Below, in pieces: positions 1 to 10,446 of a stretch of 64,000 nucleotides of DNA. A model generated the notes under the pieces. It was not told where the DNA came from. It saw only the letters and a list, made by a program, of their open reading frames with translations, and searched no databases. Origin of the DNA: Paenirhizobium selenitireducens ATCC BAA-1503 (GTDB lineage Bacteria; Pseudomonadota; Alphaproteobacteria; Rhizobiales; Rhizobiaceae). Position numbers and translations under genes: made by a program. Positions within the stretch are counted from its first letter, which is position 1. The number at the start of each line of letters is the position of its first letter. The stretch covers positions 372,001 to 436,000 of the forward strand of contig NZ_JAEG01000006.1 in NCBI RefSeq assembly GCF_000518785.1. Direction: 5' to 3'.

Positions 1-510
1 GTGGCCGCCCGCGCCGGCATCGCCAAGGGCACGGTCTACCTGCACTTTCCCGACAAGGAGGCGCTGTTCACCTCGCTCGCCTCGGGCATGGCCTCGCCCA
101 TCCTGGTCAATATGCAGGCCATGGCCGCGAATGATGCGATCCCGGGCCGCATGATGATCGCCGGCCTCTACGCGCTGGCGCAGAACGAGATCCTCGGCAC
201 CGACCGGCGACACATGCTGCGCCTGCTCCTGTCCGAAGGGCAGTTCTTTCCGGTGGTGGCGGAATTCTACCACCGCAATGTGATCACCGTTGGCCTGCGC
301 GTGTTGCGCCAGGTCCTCGAACGCGCCGCCGCGCGTGGCGAACTGCGCAATCCGAAGATCGCCGCGATGCCGCAGATCGTCTTCGCCCCCGTCCTGATGT
401 CGATCATATGGGGCACGCTGTTCGAACCCTACGAACATCTCGACACCCGGGCCCTGTTCGACACCTTCCTCGAAACCCTGTTCCTCCCCGCTCAAGGAGA
501 CGCGCCATGA
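1..510 (+). CDS. TetR/AcrR family transcriptional repressor, 5' end outside window
   Basis: This is the C-terminal 169 residues of a TetR-family repressor. The frame is open at base 1, so the GTG there is probably an internal Val codon and roughly 30 residues are missing. The visible part starts inside the DNA-binding helix-turn-helix (AGIAKGTVYLHFPDKEALF is the typical turn and recognition helix) and continues into an all-helical ligand-binding and dimerisation domain. Its stop overlaps the start of the next gene by 4 bases (ATGA), so it is co-transcribed with the exporter that follows. The order TetR-HlyD-ATPase-permease resembles E. coli cecR-ybhGFSR. By inference it is the local, drug- or metabolite-responsive regulator of this exporter; the ligand cannot be read from sequence. 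Confidence 0.9.
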   Translation: MAARAGIAKGTVYLHFPDKEALFTSLASGMASPILVNMQAMAANDAIPGRMMIAGLYALAQNEILGTDRRHMLRLLLSEGQFFPVVAEFYHRNVITVGLRVLRQVLERAAARGELRNPKIAAMPQIVFAPVLMSIIWGTLFEPYEHLDTRALFDTFLETLFLPAQGDAP

Positions 511-1478
511 AGCGCATCGCCCTATTGGCGGTCGTCGTCGCGGCCGCGCTCTTCCTCCTGCCGATCTATCTCAACGGCCATGCCGAGCGTCCCTACCAGG
601 GCTGGGTCGAAGCCGACCTGCTGTTCATCGGCCCGGAAACGGCGGGCCGGCTCGCCGACGTCACGGTCGAGGAGGGTGATCGCGCCGACGCGGGAAAACT
701 GCTGTTCAGGCTGGAAGACACCGCAGCGCAGGCGGCCGTATCGGCAAAGGAAGCCACGCTGGCCGCGCTTCAGTCCCAGTATGACCTTGCCGTCGCCGCA
801 CAGAAGCGCCCCGAGGAAATCACCATCCTCAAGGCCTCGGAGCGTCAGGCCGAGGCCCAGCTTTCGCTCTCCGTGCAGGAACTCGACCGCATGCGCTCGC
901 TCGCCCGCAGCGGCACGGCGACCCGCGCCAACCTCGACGCTGCCATTGCCGCCGAAGCCGCCAACCGCGCAGCCCTCGACAACATCCGTGGACAGGTCGC
1001 ACTCGCCGGCCTTCCGGCGCGCAGCGAAACCATCCGCCAGGCGGAACAGACCATGGCGGCGGCAAAGGCCGAACTCGCCTCCGCCCGCGACGCGCTGGCC
1101 CGGCTGTCGGTCAAGGCCCCGGCCGCAGGCGCCGTGCAGACGCTCTATTACATGCCCGGCGAAGTCGTGCCGGCCGGACGCCCGGTCGTCGCCCTTCTCG
1201 CGCCCGAGGACATTCGCATCCGCTTCTTCGTCGCCGAAGCCGAGATCGCCAGGGTCGCGATCGGCCTGACGGTCCACATCACCTGCGACGGCTGCAAGCC
1301 GATGGATGCCAGGGTGAGCTTCATCTCCGACAAGGCCGAATACACGCCGCCGGAGATCTACAGCCTCGAAGAGCGCGCCAAGCTCGTCTATCGCGTCGAA
1401 GCCGTCCCGCAGGACCCGACCGCCGTCCGCCCCGGCCTTCCCGTCGACGTGACGCTGGCGCCGCCGGAGAACCAGTGA
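507..1478 (+). CDS. HlyD-family periplasmic adaptor (membrane fusion protein) of ABC exporter
   Basis: Predicted 323-residue periplasmic adaptor that links an inner-membrane ABC exporter to the outer membrane. An N-terminal hydrophobic segment (residues about 4-21) anchors or exports it. The first lipoyl/barrel-sandwich half follows (about 28-70, with GRLADVTVEEGD), then a long Ala/Glu/Arg-rich alpha-helical hairpin (about 72-200), then the second lipoyl half (VKAPAAGAVQTLYYMPGEVV) and a beta-barrel domain. The start at 507 is chosen because AAGGAGA lies 7 bases upstream at 493-499 and because a longer frame would run back through the repressor. The stop overlaps the next start (TGATG). Resembles YbhG/EmrA-type adaptors; substrate unknown. 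Confidence 0.9.
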   Translation: MKRIALLAVVVAAALFLLPIYLNGHAERPYQGWVEADLLFIGPETAGRLADVTVEEGDRADAGKLLFRLEDTAAQAAVSAKEATLAALQSQYDLAVAAQKRPEEITILKASERQAEAQLSLSVQELDRMRSLARSGTATRANLDAAIAAEAANRAALDNIRGQVALAGLPARSETIRQAEQTMAAAKAELASARDALARLSVKAPAAGAVQTLYYMPGEVVPAGRPVVALLAPEDIRIRFFVAEAEIARVAIGLTVHITCDGCKPMDARVSFISDKAEYTPPEIYSLEERAKLVYRVEAVPQDPTAVRPGLPVDVTLAPPENQ

Positions 1479-2419
1479 TGAACGTCCCGTCAGTCCCGGC
1501 CGAACTGGTGATCGACGTCACCGACCTCACCAAAAGCTTTGGCGACCGCGTCGTCGTCGACAAGCTGTCGCTCGAGGTCCGCAAGGGAAGCATTCACGGC
1601 TTCCTCGGTCCGAACGGCTCGGGCAAGACCACGACCATCCGCATGCTGTGCGGGCTATTGACCCCCGACAGCGGCAGCGGCACCTGTCTCGGCTATGACA
1701 TCCTCACCCAGTCGGAGGCGATCCGTCGGCGCGTCGGTTACATGACGCAGAAATTCTCGCTCTATCAGGATCTGTCGATCCGCGAGAACCTCGAATTCGT
1801 CGCCCGCGTCTACAATCTCGACGACCCGAAACGCAAGGCGCGCGATGCCATCGAGCGGCTCGGCCTCGGTGGCCGCGAGAACCAGCTCGCCGGCAATCTC
1901 TCGGGCGGCTGGAAACAGCGGCTGGCGCTCGGGGCCTGCATCCTGCCCGAGCCGGACCTTCTGCTGCTCGACGAGCCGACGGCCGGCGTCGATCCCAAGG
2001 CGCGGCGGGAATTCTGGAGCGAGATCCACGCGCTCGCCGCCGATGGCCTCTCGGTACTCGTTTCCACCCACTACATGGACGAGGCGGAACGCTGTCACGA
2101 GATCGCCTACATGGCCTATGGCAAGCTGCTGGTGCGCGGCACGGTCGATGAGGTGATCGCCTCGACCGGCCTCACCACCTGGAGCGTGTCGGGCCCGGAC
2201 GTGCACAAGCTGCAGGCCGAGCTGGAACGCAGCCCGGGCATCGACATGGTCGCGCCCTTCGGCACCAGCCTGCATGTCTGCGGCAGAGACGAAGCCCTGC
2301 TGCTCTCCGCGATCGCGCCCTTCCGCCAGCGGCCGGGCCTCGTCTGGACGCCGAGCGAGCCGACGCTGGAGGATACCTTCATCGAGTTGATGAACCGGTC
2401 GAAGGACAATTTCCAATGA
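1478..2419 (+). CDS. ABC-2 type exporter ATP-binding protein
   Basis: Cytoplasmic ATPase of 313 residues that powers the exporter. Walker A GPNGSGKTT is at about 44-52, the Q-loop near 91, signature LSGGWKQ at 141-147, Walker B LLLLDEP at 161-167 and the H-loop His at 198; all are intact. The signature carries W where RQ or MKQ is usual (LSGGWKQR), a variant common in YbhF/CcmA-like drug ATPases. The protein has one nucleotide-binding domain, whereas E. coli YbhF has two, so it presumably dimerises. An ATG at 1478 (TGATG overlap with the adaptor) is preferred over GTG at 1475. ATGA overlap with the permease gene shows translational coupling. Confidence 0.93.
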   Translation: MNVPSVPAELVIDVTDLTKSFGDRVVVDKLSLEVRKGSIHGFLGPNGSGKTTTIRMLCGLLTPDSGSGTCLGYDILTQSEAIRRRVGYMTQKFSLYQDLSIRENLEFVARVYNLDDPKRKARDAIERLGLGGRENQLAGNLSGGWKQRLALGACILPEPDLLLLDEPTAGVDPKARREFWSEIHALAADGLSVLVSTHYMDEAERCHEIAYMAYGKLLVRGTVDEVIASTGLTTWSVSGPDVHKLQAELERSPGIDMVAPFGTSLHVCGRDEALLLSAIAPFRQRPGLVWTPSEPTLEDTFIELMNRSKDNFQ

Positions 2420-3558
2420 GTACGGCAAGCGTTGGCAACGGTTTCCTGCGCCGGTTCTGGGCGATGACGATCAAGGAATTCATCCAGATGACCCGCGACC
2501 GCATTACGCTCGCGACCATGGTGATGATCCCGGTCATGCAGCTTTTCCTCTTCGGCTTCGCCATCAACACCACGCCGCACAACCTGCCGACGACCGTCCT
2601 GATGCGGGAGAACACCGATCTGGGCCGCTCGATCCTCGGGGCGTTGAAGAACACCGACTTCTTCGACATCCGCCAGGTCGTAACCCGTGCCGAGGACATG
2701 GACCGGGTACTGGAATCCGGCAGCGCACTGTTCGTCGTCGAGATCCCCGAAGGCTTCGAGCGCGCCGTCCGGCGCGGCGAAAACCCGTCTCTTCTGGTCG
2801 CCGCCGACGCGACCGACCCTGTGGCGGCGAGTTCCGCGCTCGGCGCCCTCTCCGGCATCATATCCACCGCCCTCGAACGGGACCGGCACGTGACGATCGC
2901 AGAGGCGAGCAAGCCGCCCTTCACCATCGTCCAGCACCGCCGCTACAATCCGGCCGGCTCCTCGACCCTGAACATCGTTCCGGGGCTGCTAGGCACGATC
3001 CTGACGATGACGCTGCTGATATTCACCGCGCTCTCCGTGACACGCGAGCTGGAGCGCGGGACGATGGAGAACCTCTTGTCCATGCCGATCAAGCCGGTCG
3101 AAATCATGCTCGGCAAGATCGCCCCTTACGTGGTCATCGGCCTGGCCCAGGCGATCATCATCATCACCGCCGGTTACTTCGTCTTCCGCGTGCCGATCCT
3201 CGGCAGTCCGCTGGCTCTCGCCGCCGTGACCGCCCTCTTCGTCGTCTCCAACCTGTCGATCGGCTACACCTTCTCGACCATCGCCACCAACCAGCTCCAG
3301 GCGGTGCAGATGGCGATGATGTATTTCCTGCCAAACATCCTGCTCTCGGGTTTCATGTTTCCCTTCGCCGGCATGCCGAGCTGGGGCCAGTGGATCGGCG
3401 AGGCGCTGCCGCTCACCCATTACATCCGCGTGGTGCGGGCCATCATGCTGAAAGGCGCGTCGATCGAGGTTCTCGCCTATGACACGCTGGCACTGGTGGT
3501 GCTGACCATGATCGCCATGACCATTGCCGTTAAACGCTTCCGCCGGACCCTCGACTGA
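2416..3558 (+). CDS. ABC-2 type exporter permease
   Basis: Integral inner-membrane permease, 380 residues, of the YbhS/YbhR/YhhJ group. One membrane helix near residues 31-50 (TLATMVMIPVMQLFLFGFAI) is followed by a large periplasmic domain (about 52-185) and five or six helices to the C-terminus, including the family-typical segment with RELERGTMENLLSMPIKPVEIMLGK cut by the membrane. It starts inside the ATPase stop (ATGA). YbhFSR-like systems usually have two permease genes; only one is present here, so it presumably works as a homodimer. No clear terminator was seen in the 149 bases after it. Confidence 0.9.
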   Translation: MSTASVGNGFLRRFWAMTIKEFIQMTRDRITLATMVMIPVMQLFLFGFAINTTPHNLPTTVLMRENTDLGRSILGALKNTDFFDIRQVVTRAEDMDRVLESGSALFVVEIPEGFERAVRRGENPSLLVAADATDPVAASSALGALSGIISTALERDRHVTIAEASKPPFTIVQHRRYNPAGSSTLNIVPGLLGTILTMTLLIFTALSVTRELERGTMENLLSMPIKPVEIMLGKIAPYVVIGLAQAIIIITAGYFVFRVPILGSPLALAAVTALFVVSNLSIGYTFSTIATNQLQAVQMAMMYFLPNILLSGFMFPFAGMPSWGQWIGEALPLTHYIRVVRAIMLKGASIEVLAYDTLALVVLTMIAMTIAVKRFRRTLD

Positions 3559-3707
3559 CGGGAAAAACGCTGGACCCGGATGGCGCCCGGACAGCGTAGC
3601 CGGCGATGCGCCCAGGCTTTGCGCCCTTGCTTTATGGCGCTGCATTGCACAAGATCGCTCTTTAGCCCGGCAAAAAGAACAACGGGCGAAGAGGGCGAAC
3701 AGCAGAC

Positions 3708-6700
3708 ATGTCGATCAAGGCGAGCATCTACCATCTCACCCATTACAAGTATGACAAGCCGGTCCGGCTGGGACCCCAGATCATCCGGTTGAAACCGGCT
3801 GCCCATTCCCGCACCAAGGTCTTGAGCCATGCGCTGAAGGTCACGCCGGCCAATCACTTCGTCAACCTGCAGCAGGACCCCTACGGCAACTACCAGGCCC
3901 GGTACGTCTTTCCCGACCCGGTCACCGAGTTCAAGATCGAGGTCGATCTCGTCGCCGACATGACCGTCTACAACCCCTTCGACTTCTTCGTCGAGGAGGA
4001 AGCGAGCAAGTGGCCGTTCGAATACCCGGCCGACATCCGCGACGACCTGAAGATCTACATGACGCCGGAACCTGACACCCCGGCACTGGCCGCCTTCATG
4101 CAGACGCTCGACAAGACGCCGGGCCAGGGCACGGTGGACATGGTCGTCGGCCTCAACGCCGCCCTGCAGCAGAAGATCGGCTATGTCATCCGCCTCGAGC
4201 CGGGCGTCCAGACGCCGGAAGATACGCTGACCATCGGTCAGGGTTCGTGCCGCGACACCAGCTGGTTGCTGGTGCAGGTGCTGCGCCGCCTCGGCCTGGC
4301 CGCCCGCTTCGTCTCGGGCTACCTGATCCAGCTGAAGCCGGACCTGAAGGCGCTTGACGGTCCGTCGGGCACCGAAGTCGACTTCACCGACCTGCATGCT
4401 TGGGCGGAAGTCTACCTGCCCGGCGCCGGCTGGGTCGGCCTCGACCCGACCTCGGGGCTTTTGACCGGTGAGAGCCACATCCCGCTCGCCGCCACGCCCC
4501 ACTACCGCAACGCCGCGCCGATCACCGGCGGCTATTTCGGCCATGCGAACACCGAATTCGATTTCGCCATGACCGTGACGCGCGTCGCCGAGCATCCGCG
4601 CATCACCAAGCCGTTCTCCGACGAGAGCTGGGATGCGCTGAACGCGCTCGGCCACCGCGTCGACGCCGAACTTCAGGCCCGCGACGTGCGCCTCACCATG
4701 GGCGGCGAGCCGACCTTCGTGTCGATCGACGATTTCCAGTCGGAAGAGTGGAACACCGACGCGGTCGGCCCGACCAAGCGCGATAAGGCCGACATTCTGA
4801 TCCGTCGCCTCAGGCAGCGTTTCGCCCCCGGCGGCTTCCTGCACTATGGCCAGGGCAAGTGGTATCCCGGCGAAAGCCTGCCGCGCTGGACCTTCTCGCT
4901 CTACTGGCGAAAAGACGGCAAACCGATCTGGCAGAATCCCGAACTGGTGGCGGAGGAAGGCAAGCGCTACGATGTGAGCGCCGACGACGCCGGCCGGCTG
5001 CTCGGCGAGATCGCCGAAGCCCTCGGCATCGAATCGGAAATGGTGGTGCCGGCCTATGAGGATCCCGGCGAGTGGATCCTCAAGGAGGCCAACCTTCCCG
5101 ACAATGTCGACCCCGCCAACTCGAAGCTGAAGGACCCGGAAGAGCGAAGCCGCATCGCGCGCGTCTTTGAGCGCGGGCTGACCGAGCCGAGCGGCTATGT
5201 GCTGCCGGTCCAGACGTGGAACAGCAAGGCCACCGGCAAGCGCTGGGTGAGCGAGAAATGGAAGACCCGCCGCGGCAAGATCTTCCTCGTGCCGGGCGAC
5301 AGTCCCGTCGGCTACCGCCTGCCGCTCGGTGCACTGCCCTACGTCCCACCGTCGCAGTTCCCCTATATCCACCCCGCCGACCCAAGCGAGCCGCGGGGAC
5401 CTCTGCCGGAGGTCGTTGAGCCCGCCGGCCGCGCCATGCCCGAAGCCTCTTTCCAGGTCGACGACACGATCCAGCAGGGTCGCGTCGAGCAGGTGCTCGG
5501 CGAGATCGGCGGCGCGGTGCGAACCGCCATGTCGGTCGAGGTGCGCGATGGCCGCCTCAGCATCTTCATGCCGCCGGTGGAGCGGATCGAGGACTATCTC
5601 GAACTGGTCGCCGCCGCCGAACAGGCGGCAACCGCCATCGGCCTGCCGGTCCATATCGAAGGCTATGCGCCGCCGCATGACGAGCGCATCAATGTCGTGC
5701 GCGTCGCCCCCGACCCCGGCGTCATCGAGGTCAACATCCATCCCGCCGCCAGCTGGGACGACTGCGTCTCGATCACCGACGCCGTCTACGAGGAGGCGCG
5801 GGAATCGCGCCTCGGCGCCGACAAGTTCATGATCGACGGTCGCCATACCGGCACCGGCGGCGGCAACCATGTGGTGGTGGGCGGCGCCAATCCGGCCGAC
5901 AGCCCGTTCCTGCGCCGTCCCGACCTGCTGAAAAGCCTCATCCTGCACTGGCAGCGCCATCCGTCGCTGTCCTACCTATTCTCCGGCCTGTTCATCGGCC
6001 CGACCAGCCAGGCGCCGCGCATCGACGAAGCGCGCCACGACAGCCTCTACGAACTCGAAATCGCCATGGCGCAGATCCCGATGCCCGGATCGGGCGAGGC
6101 TCCGCCGCTGCCCTGGCTGGTCGACCGGCTGTTCCGCAACCTCCTGATCGACGTCACCGGCAACACCCACCGCGCCGAGATCTGCATCGACAAGATGTTC
6201 TCGCCCGACGGTCCGACCGGCCGGCTCGGCCTCGTCGAGTTCCGCGGCTTCGAGATGCCGCCGAACGCCCGCATGTCGCTCGCCCAGCAGCTTCTGGTGC
6301 GCGCCCTCATCGCCCGCTTCTGGAAGAACCCGACCGGCGGCAGCTTCGTACGCTGGGGCACGGCCCTGCACGACCGCTTCATGCTGCCGCACTATATCTG
6401 GCAGGACTTCCTCGAAGTGCTGGCGGACCTGCGCGACAACGGTTTCGACTTCAAGCCGGAATGGTTCGCCGCCCAGCTCGAGTTCCGCTTCCCCTTCTAT
6501 GGCGAGGTCGAATACGGCGATTCGCGGCTGGAACTCAGGCAGGCGCTCGAACCCTGGCATGTCATGGGCGAACAGGGCGCGATCGGCGGAACCGTGCGCT
6601 ATGTCGACTCCTCGGTCGAACGGCTGCAGGTGCGACTGGAAACGGGCAATCCGGAACGCTATGCGATCGCCTGCAACGGCCGGCGTGTGCCACTGGCGAA

Positions 6701-7037
6701 GACGGGAACCAACGGCGTCTCGATCGGCGGCGTGCGCTACAAGGCCTGGCAGCCGGCCTCGGGCCTGCATCCGGTCCTGCCGGTCAACACACCGCTAACA
6801 TTTGATGTTTATGATATGTGGTCGGGCCGGTCGATCGGCGGTTGCGTCTACCATGTGGCGCATCCCGGCGGTCGAAACTACGACACATTCCCTGTGAACG
6901 GGAATGAAGCGGAGGCAAGGCGGCTTGCGCGTTTCGAACCGTGGGGTCATACAGCAGGCAATTTTCCGCTATGGCCGGAGACGGTTTCGCCGGAATTCCC
7001 CCATACATTGGACTTGCGGCGACCCCAGGGTATATGA
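3708..7037 (+). CDS. Transglutaminase-like protease fused to DUF2126 putative amidoligase
   Basis: Large cytoplasmic fusion of 1109 residues. Residues 1-90 are the transglutaminase-associated beta N-terminal domain. Residues 140-260 are a transglutaminase-like cysteine enzyme with a complete apparent triad: Cys181 ([10 protein letters not shown]), His230 ([11 protein letters not shown]) and Asp246 (GLDPTSG). From about 290 to the end lies DUF2126, described as a putative glutamine-synthetase-fold amidoligase ([46 protein letters not shown]). The first half resembles peptidases that cut amide bonds and the second half enzymes that form them. It is 4 bases from the ATP-grasp gene and clearly in one operon with it and the second transglutaminase. 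Substrate unknown; no signal peptide is seen. Confidence 0.9.
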   Translation: MSIKASIYHLTHYKYDKPVRLGPQIIRLKPAAHSRTKVLSHALKVTPANHFVNLQQDPYGNYQARYVFPDPVTEFKIEVDLVADMTVYNPFDFFVEEEASKWPFEYPADIRDDLKIYMTPEPDTPALAAFMQTLDKTPGQGTVDMVVGLNAALQQKIGYVIRLEPGVQTPEDTLTIGQGSCRDTSWLLVQVLRRLGLAARFVSGYLIQLKPDLKALDGPSGTEVDFTDLHAWAEVYLPGAGWVGLDPTSGLLTGESHIPLAATPHYRNAAPITGGYFGHANTEFDFAMTVTRVAEHPRITKPFSDESWDALNALGHRVDAELQARDVRLTMGGEPTFVSIDDFQSEEWNTDAVGPTKRDKADILIRRLRQRFAPGGFLHYGQGKWYPGESLPRWTFSLYWRKDGKPIWQNPELVAEEGKRYDVSADDAGRLLGEIAEALGIESEMVVPAYEDPGEWILKEANLPDNVDPANSKLKDPEERSRIARVFERGLTEPSGYVLPVQTWNSKATGKRWVSEKWKTRRGKIFLVPGDSPVGYRLPLGALPYVPPSQFPYIHPADPSEPRGPLPEVVEPAGRAMPEASFQVDDTIQQGRVEQVLGEIGGAVRTAMSVEVRDGRLSIFMPPVERIEDYLELVAAAEQAATAIGLPVHIEGYAPPHDERINVVRVAPDPGVIEVNIHPAASWDDCVSITDAVYEEARESRLGADKFMIDGRHTGTGGGNHVVVGGANPADSPFLRRPDLLKSLILHWQRHPSLSYLFSGLFIGPTSQAPRIDEARHDSLYELEIAMAQIPMPGSGEAPPLPWLVDRLFRNLLIDVTGNTHRAEICIDKMFSPDGPTGRLGLVEFRGFEMPPNARMSLAQQLLVRALIARFWKNPTGGSFVRWGTALHDRFMLPHYIWQDFLEVLADLRDNGFDFKPEWFAAQLEFRFPFYGEVEYGDSRLELRQALEPWHVMGEQGAIGGTVRYVDSSVERLQVRLETGNPERYAIACNGRRVPLAKTGTNGVSIGGVRYKAWQPASGLHPVLPVNTPLTFDVYDMWSGRSIGGCVYHVAHPGGRNYDTFPVNGNEAEARRLARFEPWGHTAGNFPLWPETVSPEFPHTLDLRRPQGI

Positions 7038-7041
7038 CTAG

Positions 7042-9456
7042 ATGGCGAACAAACCGGCGGCGGACAGAGGCCCGGCAGACGAAGAGATGAAGGAAGCGCG
7101 AACAGCCGGTTATCGCGTCCTTCCGGGCGCCGCCGACGAAATGCTCGATGCCGAAGGCAAGATCCGCCCGGTCTGGCAGTCCTTTGTCGCGGCCATCGAC
7201 CGCATGTCCGAACACGACCTGCATGAACGGTTCGCCCGGGCCGACCGCTACCTGCGCGACGCCGGCGTATTCTACCGCGCCTATGGCGCTGCCGGCTCCA
7301 GCGAGCGCGTCTGGCCCTTCTCCCACATCCCGGTGCTGATCGACGAGAAGGAATGGAACGTGCTGGCCGCGGGGCTGGTGCAGCGCGCCAACCTGCTCGA
7401 GGCCGTCGTCGCCGACATCTACAGCGACAACAAGCTGGTCGAGCAGGGTTTCCTGCCGCCCGCCCTCGTCGCCGCCAATCCGGAATTCCTGCGTCCGCTG
7501 GTCGGGATCAAGCCGGCCGGCGGCCACTATCTGCATTTCTGCTCCTTCGAGATCGGCCGCGGGCCGGACGGCAACTGGTGGGTACTCGCTGACCGCACCC
7601 AGGCGCCCTCCGGCGCAGGCTTTGCCCTGGAAAACCGCGTGGCGACGACCCGCGCCTTCTCCGATGTCTATGCCGAGAGCCATGTGCACCGGCTGGCCTC
7701 CTTCTTCGGCGCCTTCCGCGAGGCCTTGCAGGCACAGAAGCAGAACAGCGACGACCGGATCGCCGTCTTGTCGCCCGGCCCGGCCAACGAGACCTATTTC
7801 GAGCACGCCTACATCGCCCGCTATCTCGGCATCATGCTGCTCGAGGGCGAGGATCTCGCCGTGGTCAACGGCCGCGTCATGGTGCGGACCGTTGCCGGGC
7901 TGAAGCCCATCAGCGTGCTTTGGCGCCGCCTCGACGCCGCCTATGCCGATCCGCTGGAGCTCGACCAGAGTTCCCATATCGGCACGCCGGCCATGGTGCA
8001 GGCGCTGCGCAACGGTTCGGTCACTTTCGTCAACGCGCTCGGTTCCGGCGTTCTCGAAACCCGGGCTTTCCTCGCCTTCATGCCGACCATCTGTCGCCAT
8101 CTCCTGGGCGAGGACCTGGCCCTGCCGTCGATCGCCACCTGGTGGTGCGGCCAGAGAAGCGAGCGCGCGCACGTCGCGCGCAACATCGACCGCATGGTGA
8201 TCGGCCCCGCCTATTCCCGCCTGCCCTTCTTCGACGACAACGGCCGTTCCGTGCTTGGCTCGCGGGTGTCCGGCTTGTCACGCCATTCGACGACCGAGTG
8301 GCTGGAGACCGAAGGCTCGAACCTCGTCGGCCAGGAGGTCGTCACCCTCTCCACCACCCCGGCTCTGATCGACGGCAAGCTGACGCCCCGCCCGATGTCG
8401 CTTCGGGTCTACGCCGCCCGCACCCGCGACGGCTGGCAGATCATGCCGGGCGGCTTTGCCCGCATCGGCTCCGGTGACGACGTGACCGCGCTCGCCATGC
8501 AGTCGGGCGGCAGCGCGGCCGACGTGTGGATCGTCTCCAACAAGCCGGTCGATCGCACCTCGCTTCTGCCGGCCGAGGAGAGCTTCACCCGCAACATGCC
8601 CGGCAGCCTGCCGAGCCGGGCCGCCGACAACCTCTACTGGCTCGGGCGCTATATCGAGCGCTCGGAAGGCGCGCTGCGCATCCTGCGCGCCTGGCATGCA
8701 CGCTTCGCCGAATCCGCCGATCCGGACCAGCCGCTGCTCGCCTATGTCACACGCTATCTCTCCGACGTAGACGTCGAGATGACCCATGGCGTGCCGGAAA
8801 GTCTGCTGCGCAATATCGACAGCGCGGTCTATTCGGCCAGCAATATCCGCGACCGCTTCTCGCCCGACGGCTGGCTGGCGCTGAACGACCTGGCAAAGAC
8901 CGCACGTCGTTTCCATGCCACGGTGAAACTCGGCGACGACGCCGCACACGCGATGACCGTGCTGTTGCGCAAGCTTGCCGGTTTCGCCGGCCTGGTGCAC
9001 GAAAACATGTACCGCTTCACCGGCTGGCGCTTCCTCACCGTCGGACGCCTCCTGGAACGCGGCCTGCACATGACCCGCCTGCTCGGCCACATGACCGCCG
9101 AAGAGGCCCCCGACGGCGCGCTCGACATGCTGCTGGAGATCGGCGACAACGTCATGACCCATCGCCGCCGCTACAATGTCAGCACCGCCCGGTTGACCGT
9201 CACCGACCTGCTGGCGCTCGATCCGCTCAATCCGCGCTCGATCCTGTTCCAGCTGAACGAGATCCGCACCGAGGTCGAGCAATTGCCGAATGCTTTCGTC
9301 AACGGCCAGATGTCGCCCTTCTATCGCGAGACCATGCGGCTGCACTCGACGCTCGCGGTCATGACGCCTGAAACCATGGATGCCGATATCTACGCCGGCC
9401 TGGAGCGCGATCTCGAAAAGCTCTCCGACCTCCTCGCCAGCACCTATCTCGGATAA
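7042..9456 (+). CDS. Circularly permuted ATP-grasp ligase fused to Alpha-E domain
   Basis: 804-residue cytoplasmic fusion. Residues about 60-500 are a circularly permuted ATP-grasp ligase (old DUF404/DUF407; motifs FSHIPVLIDEKEWNVL, KPAGGHYLHFCSFEIGRGPDG broken across 153-175, and VLSPGPANETYFEHAYIARYL region at about 236). From about 520 it is the Alpha-E domain (DUF403), a helical domain named after a conserved Glu-Arg pair, here Glu539-Arg540 in WLGRYIERSEG. The two domains are separate genes in many bacteria and fused here. ATP-grasp ligases join a carboxylate to an amine, which fits with the amidoligase before it and the transglutaminase after it. Product unknown. It lies 4 bases after the preceding stop. 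Confidence 0.9.
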   Translation: MANKPAADRGPADEEMKEARTAGYRVLPGAADEMLDAEGKIRPVWQSFVAAIDRMSEHDLHERFARADRYLRDAGVFYRAYGAAGSSERVWPFSHIPVLIDEKEWNVLAAGLVQRANLLEAVVADIYSDNKLVEQGFLPPALVAANPEFLRPLVGIKPAGGHYLHFCSFEIGRGPDGNWWVLADRTQAPSGAGFALENRVATTRAFSDVYAESHVHRLASFFGAFREALQAQKQNSDDRIAVLSPGPANETYFEHAYIARYLGIMLLEGEDLAVVNGRVMVRTVAGLKPISVLWRRLDAAYADPLELDQSSHIGTPAMVQALRNGSVTFVNALGSGVLETRAFLAFMPTICRHLLGEDLALPSIATWWCGQRSERAHVARNIDRMVIGPAYSRLPFFDDNGRSVLGSRVSGLSRHSTTEWLETEGSNLVGQEVVTLSTTPALIDGKLTPRPMSLRVYAARTRDGWQIMPGGFARIGSGDDVTALAMQSGGSAADVWIVSNKPVDRTSLLPAEESFTRNMPGSLPSRAADNLYWLGRYIERSEGALRILRAWHARFAESADPDQPLLAYVTRYLSDVDVEMTHGVPESLLRNIDSAVYSASNIRDRFSPDGWLALNDLAKTARRFHATVKLGDDAAHAMTVLLRKLAGFAGLVHENMYRFTGWRFLTVGRLLERGLHMTRLLGHMTAEEAPDGALDMLLEIGDNVMTHRRRYNVSTARLTVTDLLALDPLNPRSILFQLNEIRTEVEQLPNAFVNGQMSPFYRETMRLHSTLAVMTPETMDADIYAGLERDLEKLSDLLASTYLG

Positions 9457-9460
9457 TCGG

Positions 9461-10339
9461 ATGCTTTACGATCTCTCCCTGCATATCGGCTATCTCTACG
9501 ACGTACCGGCCTCGGGCGCGCACCATATCCTGCGCCTGCTGCCGCTGTCGCTGCCCGAACGGCAGCGTCTCGTGGCCGGCACAGTCACGGTGACCCCGAA
9601 GCCGGACGAGCGTTCGAACTTCACCGACTTCTTCCAGCACCCGGCGACCTACGTCATGTATCGCTCGCCGCATGAGAAGTTCGATATCCGCATGCAGGCC
9701 CGTGTCTCGGTCCAGGCCCAGCCGCTGACCGCGGATTTTTCGCCGATCCTCGCGAAGCTGCCGGAAGAACTGTCCGATTGCTGGTCGCTCGGCCCGGAAT
9801 CGCCGCACCATTTCCTCGGCACGAGCCCGCGACTCGGCGCCGAACCGATGATCGCCGACTATGCGCGCGCGAAGCTGAAGCCCAGCCTCACCGTGCGCCA
9901 GATCGCCGAAACGATCTGCACGCGCATCTACGACGATTTCAAGTACGACCCGGAGGCTACCACCGTCGATACGCCGCCGCTGGAAGCCTTTTCGCTGAAG
10001 CGCGGCGTGTGCCAGGACTTCGCCCATGTGATGATCATCGCGCTGAGGAGCCTCGGCATCCCGGCCGGCTATGTCAGCGGTTTTCTCAGGACCATCCCAC
10101 CACCGGGCAAGGAACGTCTGGAAGGCGCGGATGCCATGCATGCCTGGGTCCGGGTATGGTGCGGCGAAACCGTTGGCTGGATCGAACTCGATCCGACCAA
10201 CAACATCACGGTTGGCGGCGACCACATCGTCACTTCCTACGGTCGTGACTATTCGGACGTCGCGCCCGTTATCGGTGTGCTGAAAAGCTACGGCAGCCAC
10301 CAGACGGCGCAGGCAGTCGACGTCATCCCTGTGAAGTAG
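9461..10339 (+). CDS. Transglutaminase family protein
   Basis: 292-residue transglutaminase-like cysteine protein without signal peptide. The N-terminal half is the beta domain that precedes bacterial transglutaminase cores. The catalytic triad is complete: Cys184 (KRGVCQDFAH), His227 (DAMHAWVRVW) and Asp244 (IELDPTNN). The start at 9461 lies 4 bases after the ATP-grasp/Alpha-E stop and begins the conserved LYDLSLHIGYLYD; a longer frame from 9380 would overlap that gene. Third member of the amidoligase-like operon and a paralogue of the N-terminal part of the first gene. It likely hydrolyses or transfers an amide in the product of the ligases; this is inference from context. Confidence 0.9.
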   Translation: MLYDLSLHIGYLYDVPASGAHHILRLLPLSLPERQRLVAGTVTVTPKPDERSNFTDFFQHPATYVMYRSPHEKFDIRMQARVSVQAQPLTADFSPILAKLPEELSDCWSLGPESPHHFLGTSPRLGAEPMIADYARAKLKPSLTVRQIAETICTRIYDDFKYDPEATTVDTPPLEAFSLKRGVCQDFAHVMIIALRSLGIPAGYVSGFLRTIPPPGKERLEGADAMHAWVRVWCGETVGWIELDPTNNITVGGDHIVTSYGRDYSDVAPVIGVLKSYGSHQTAQAVDVIPVK

Positions 10340-10446
10340 ACCTGCTAACCGGCATCCCATCCAATTCAGTAGAATTTAACCTTTTCATTTAAATCGAAAA
10401 ATAGGTTTCTTCTGTATTCAATCATCAAAGTGCTCGTTTTTGACGG

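Noticed and set aside
3477..5960. Long open frame (827 codons) on the minus strand opposite the DUF2126 gene
   Set aside because: Antisense shadow in GC-rich coding DNA; composition is His/Asp/Arg/Gly-rich nonsense with no conserved motif, while the plus strand has complete domains.
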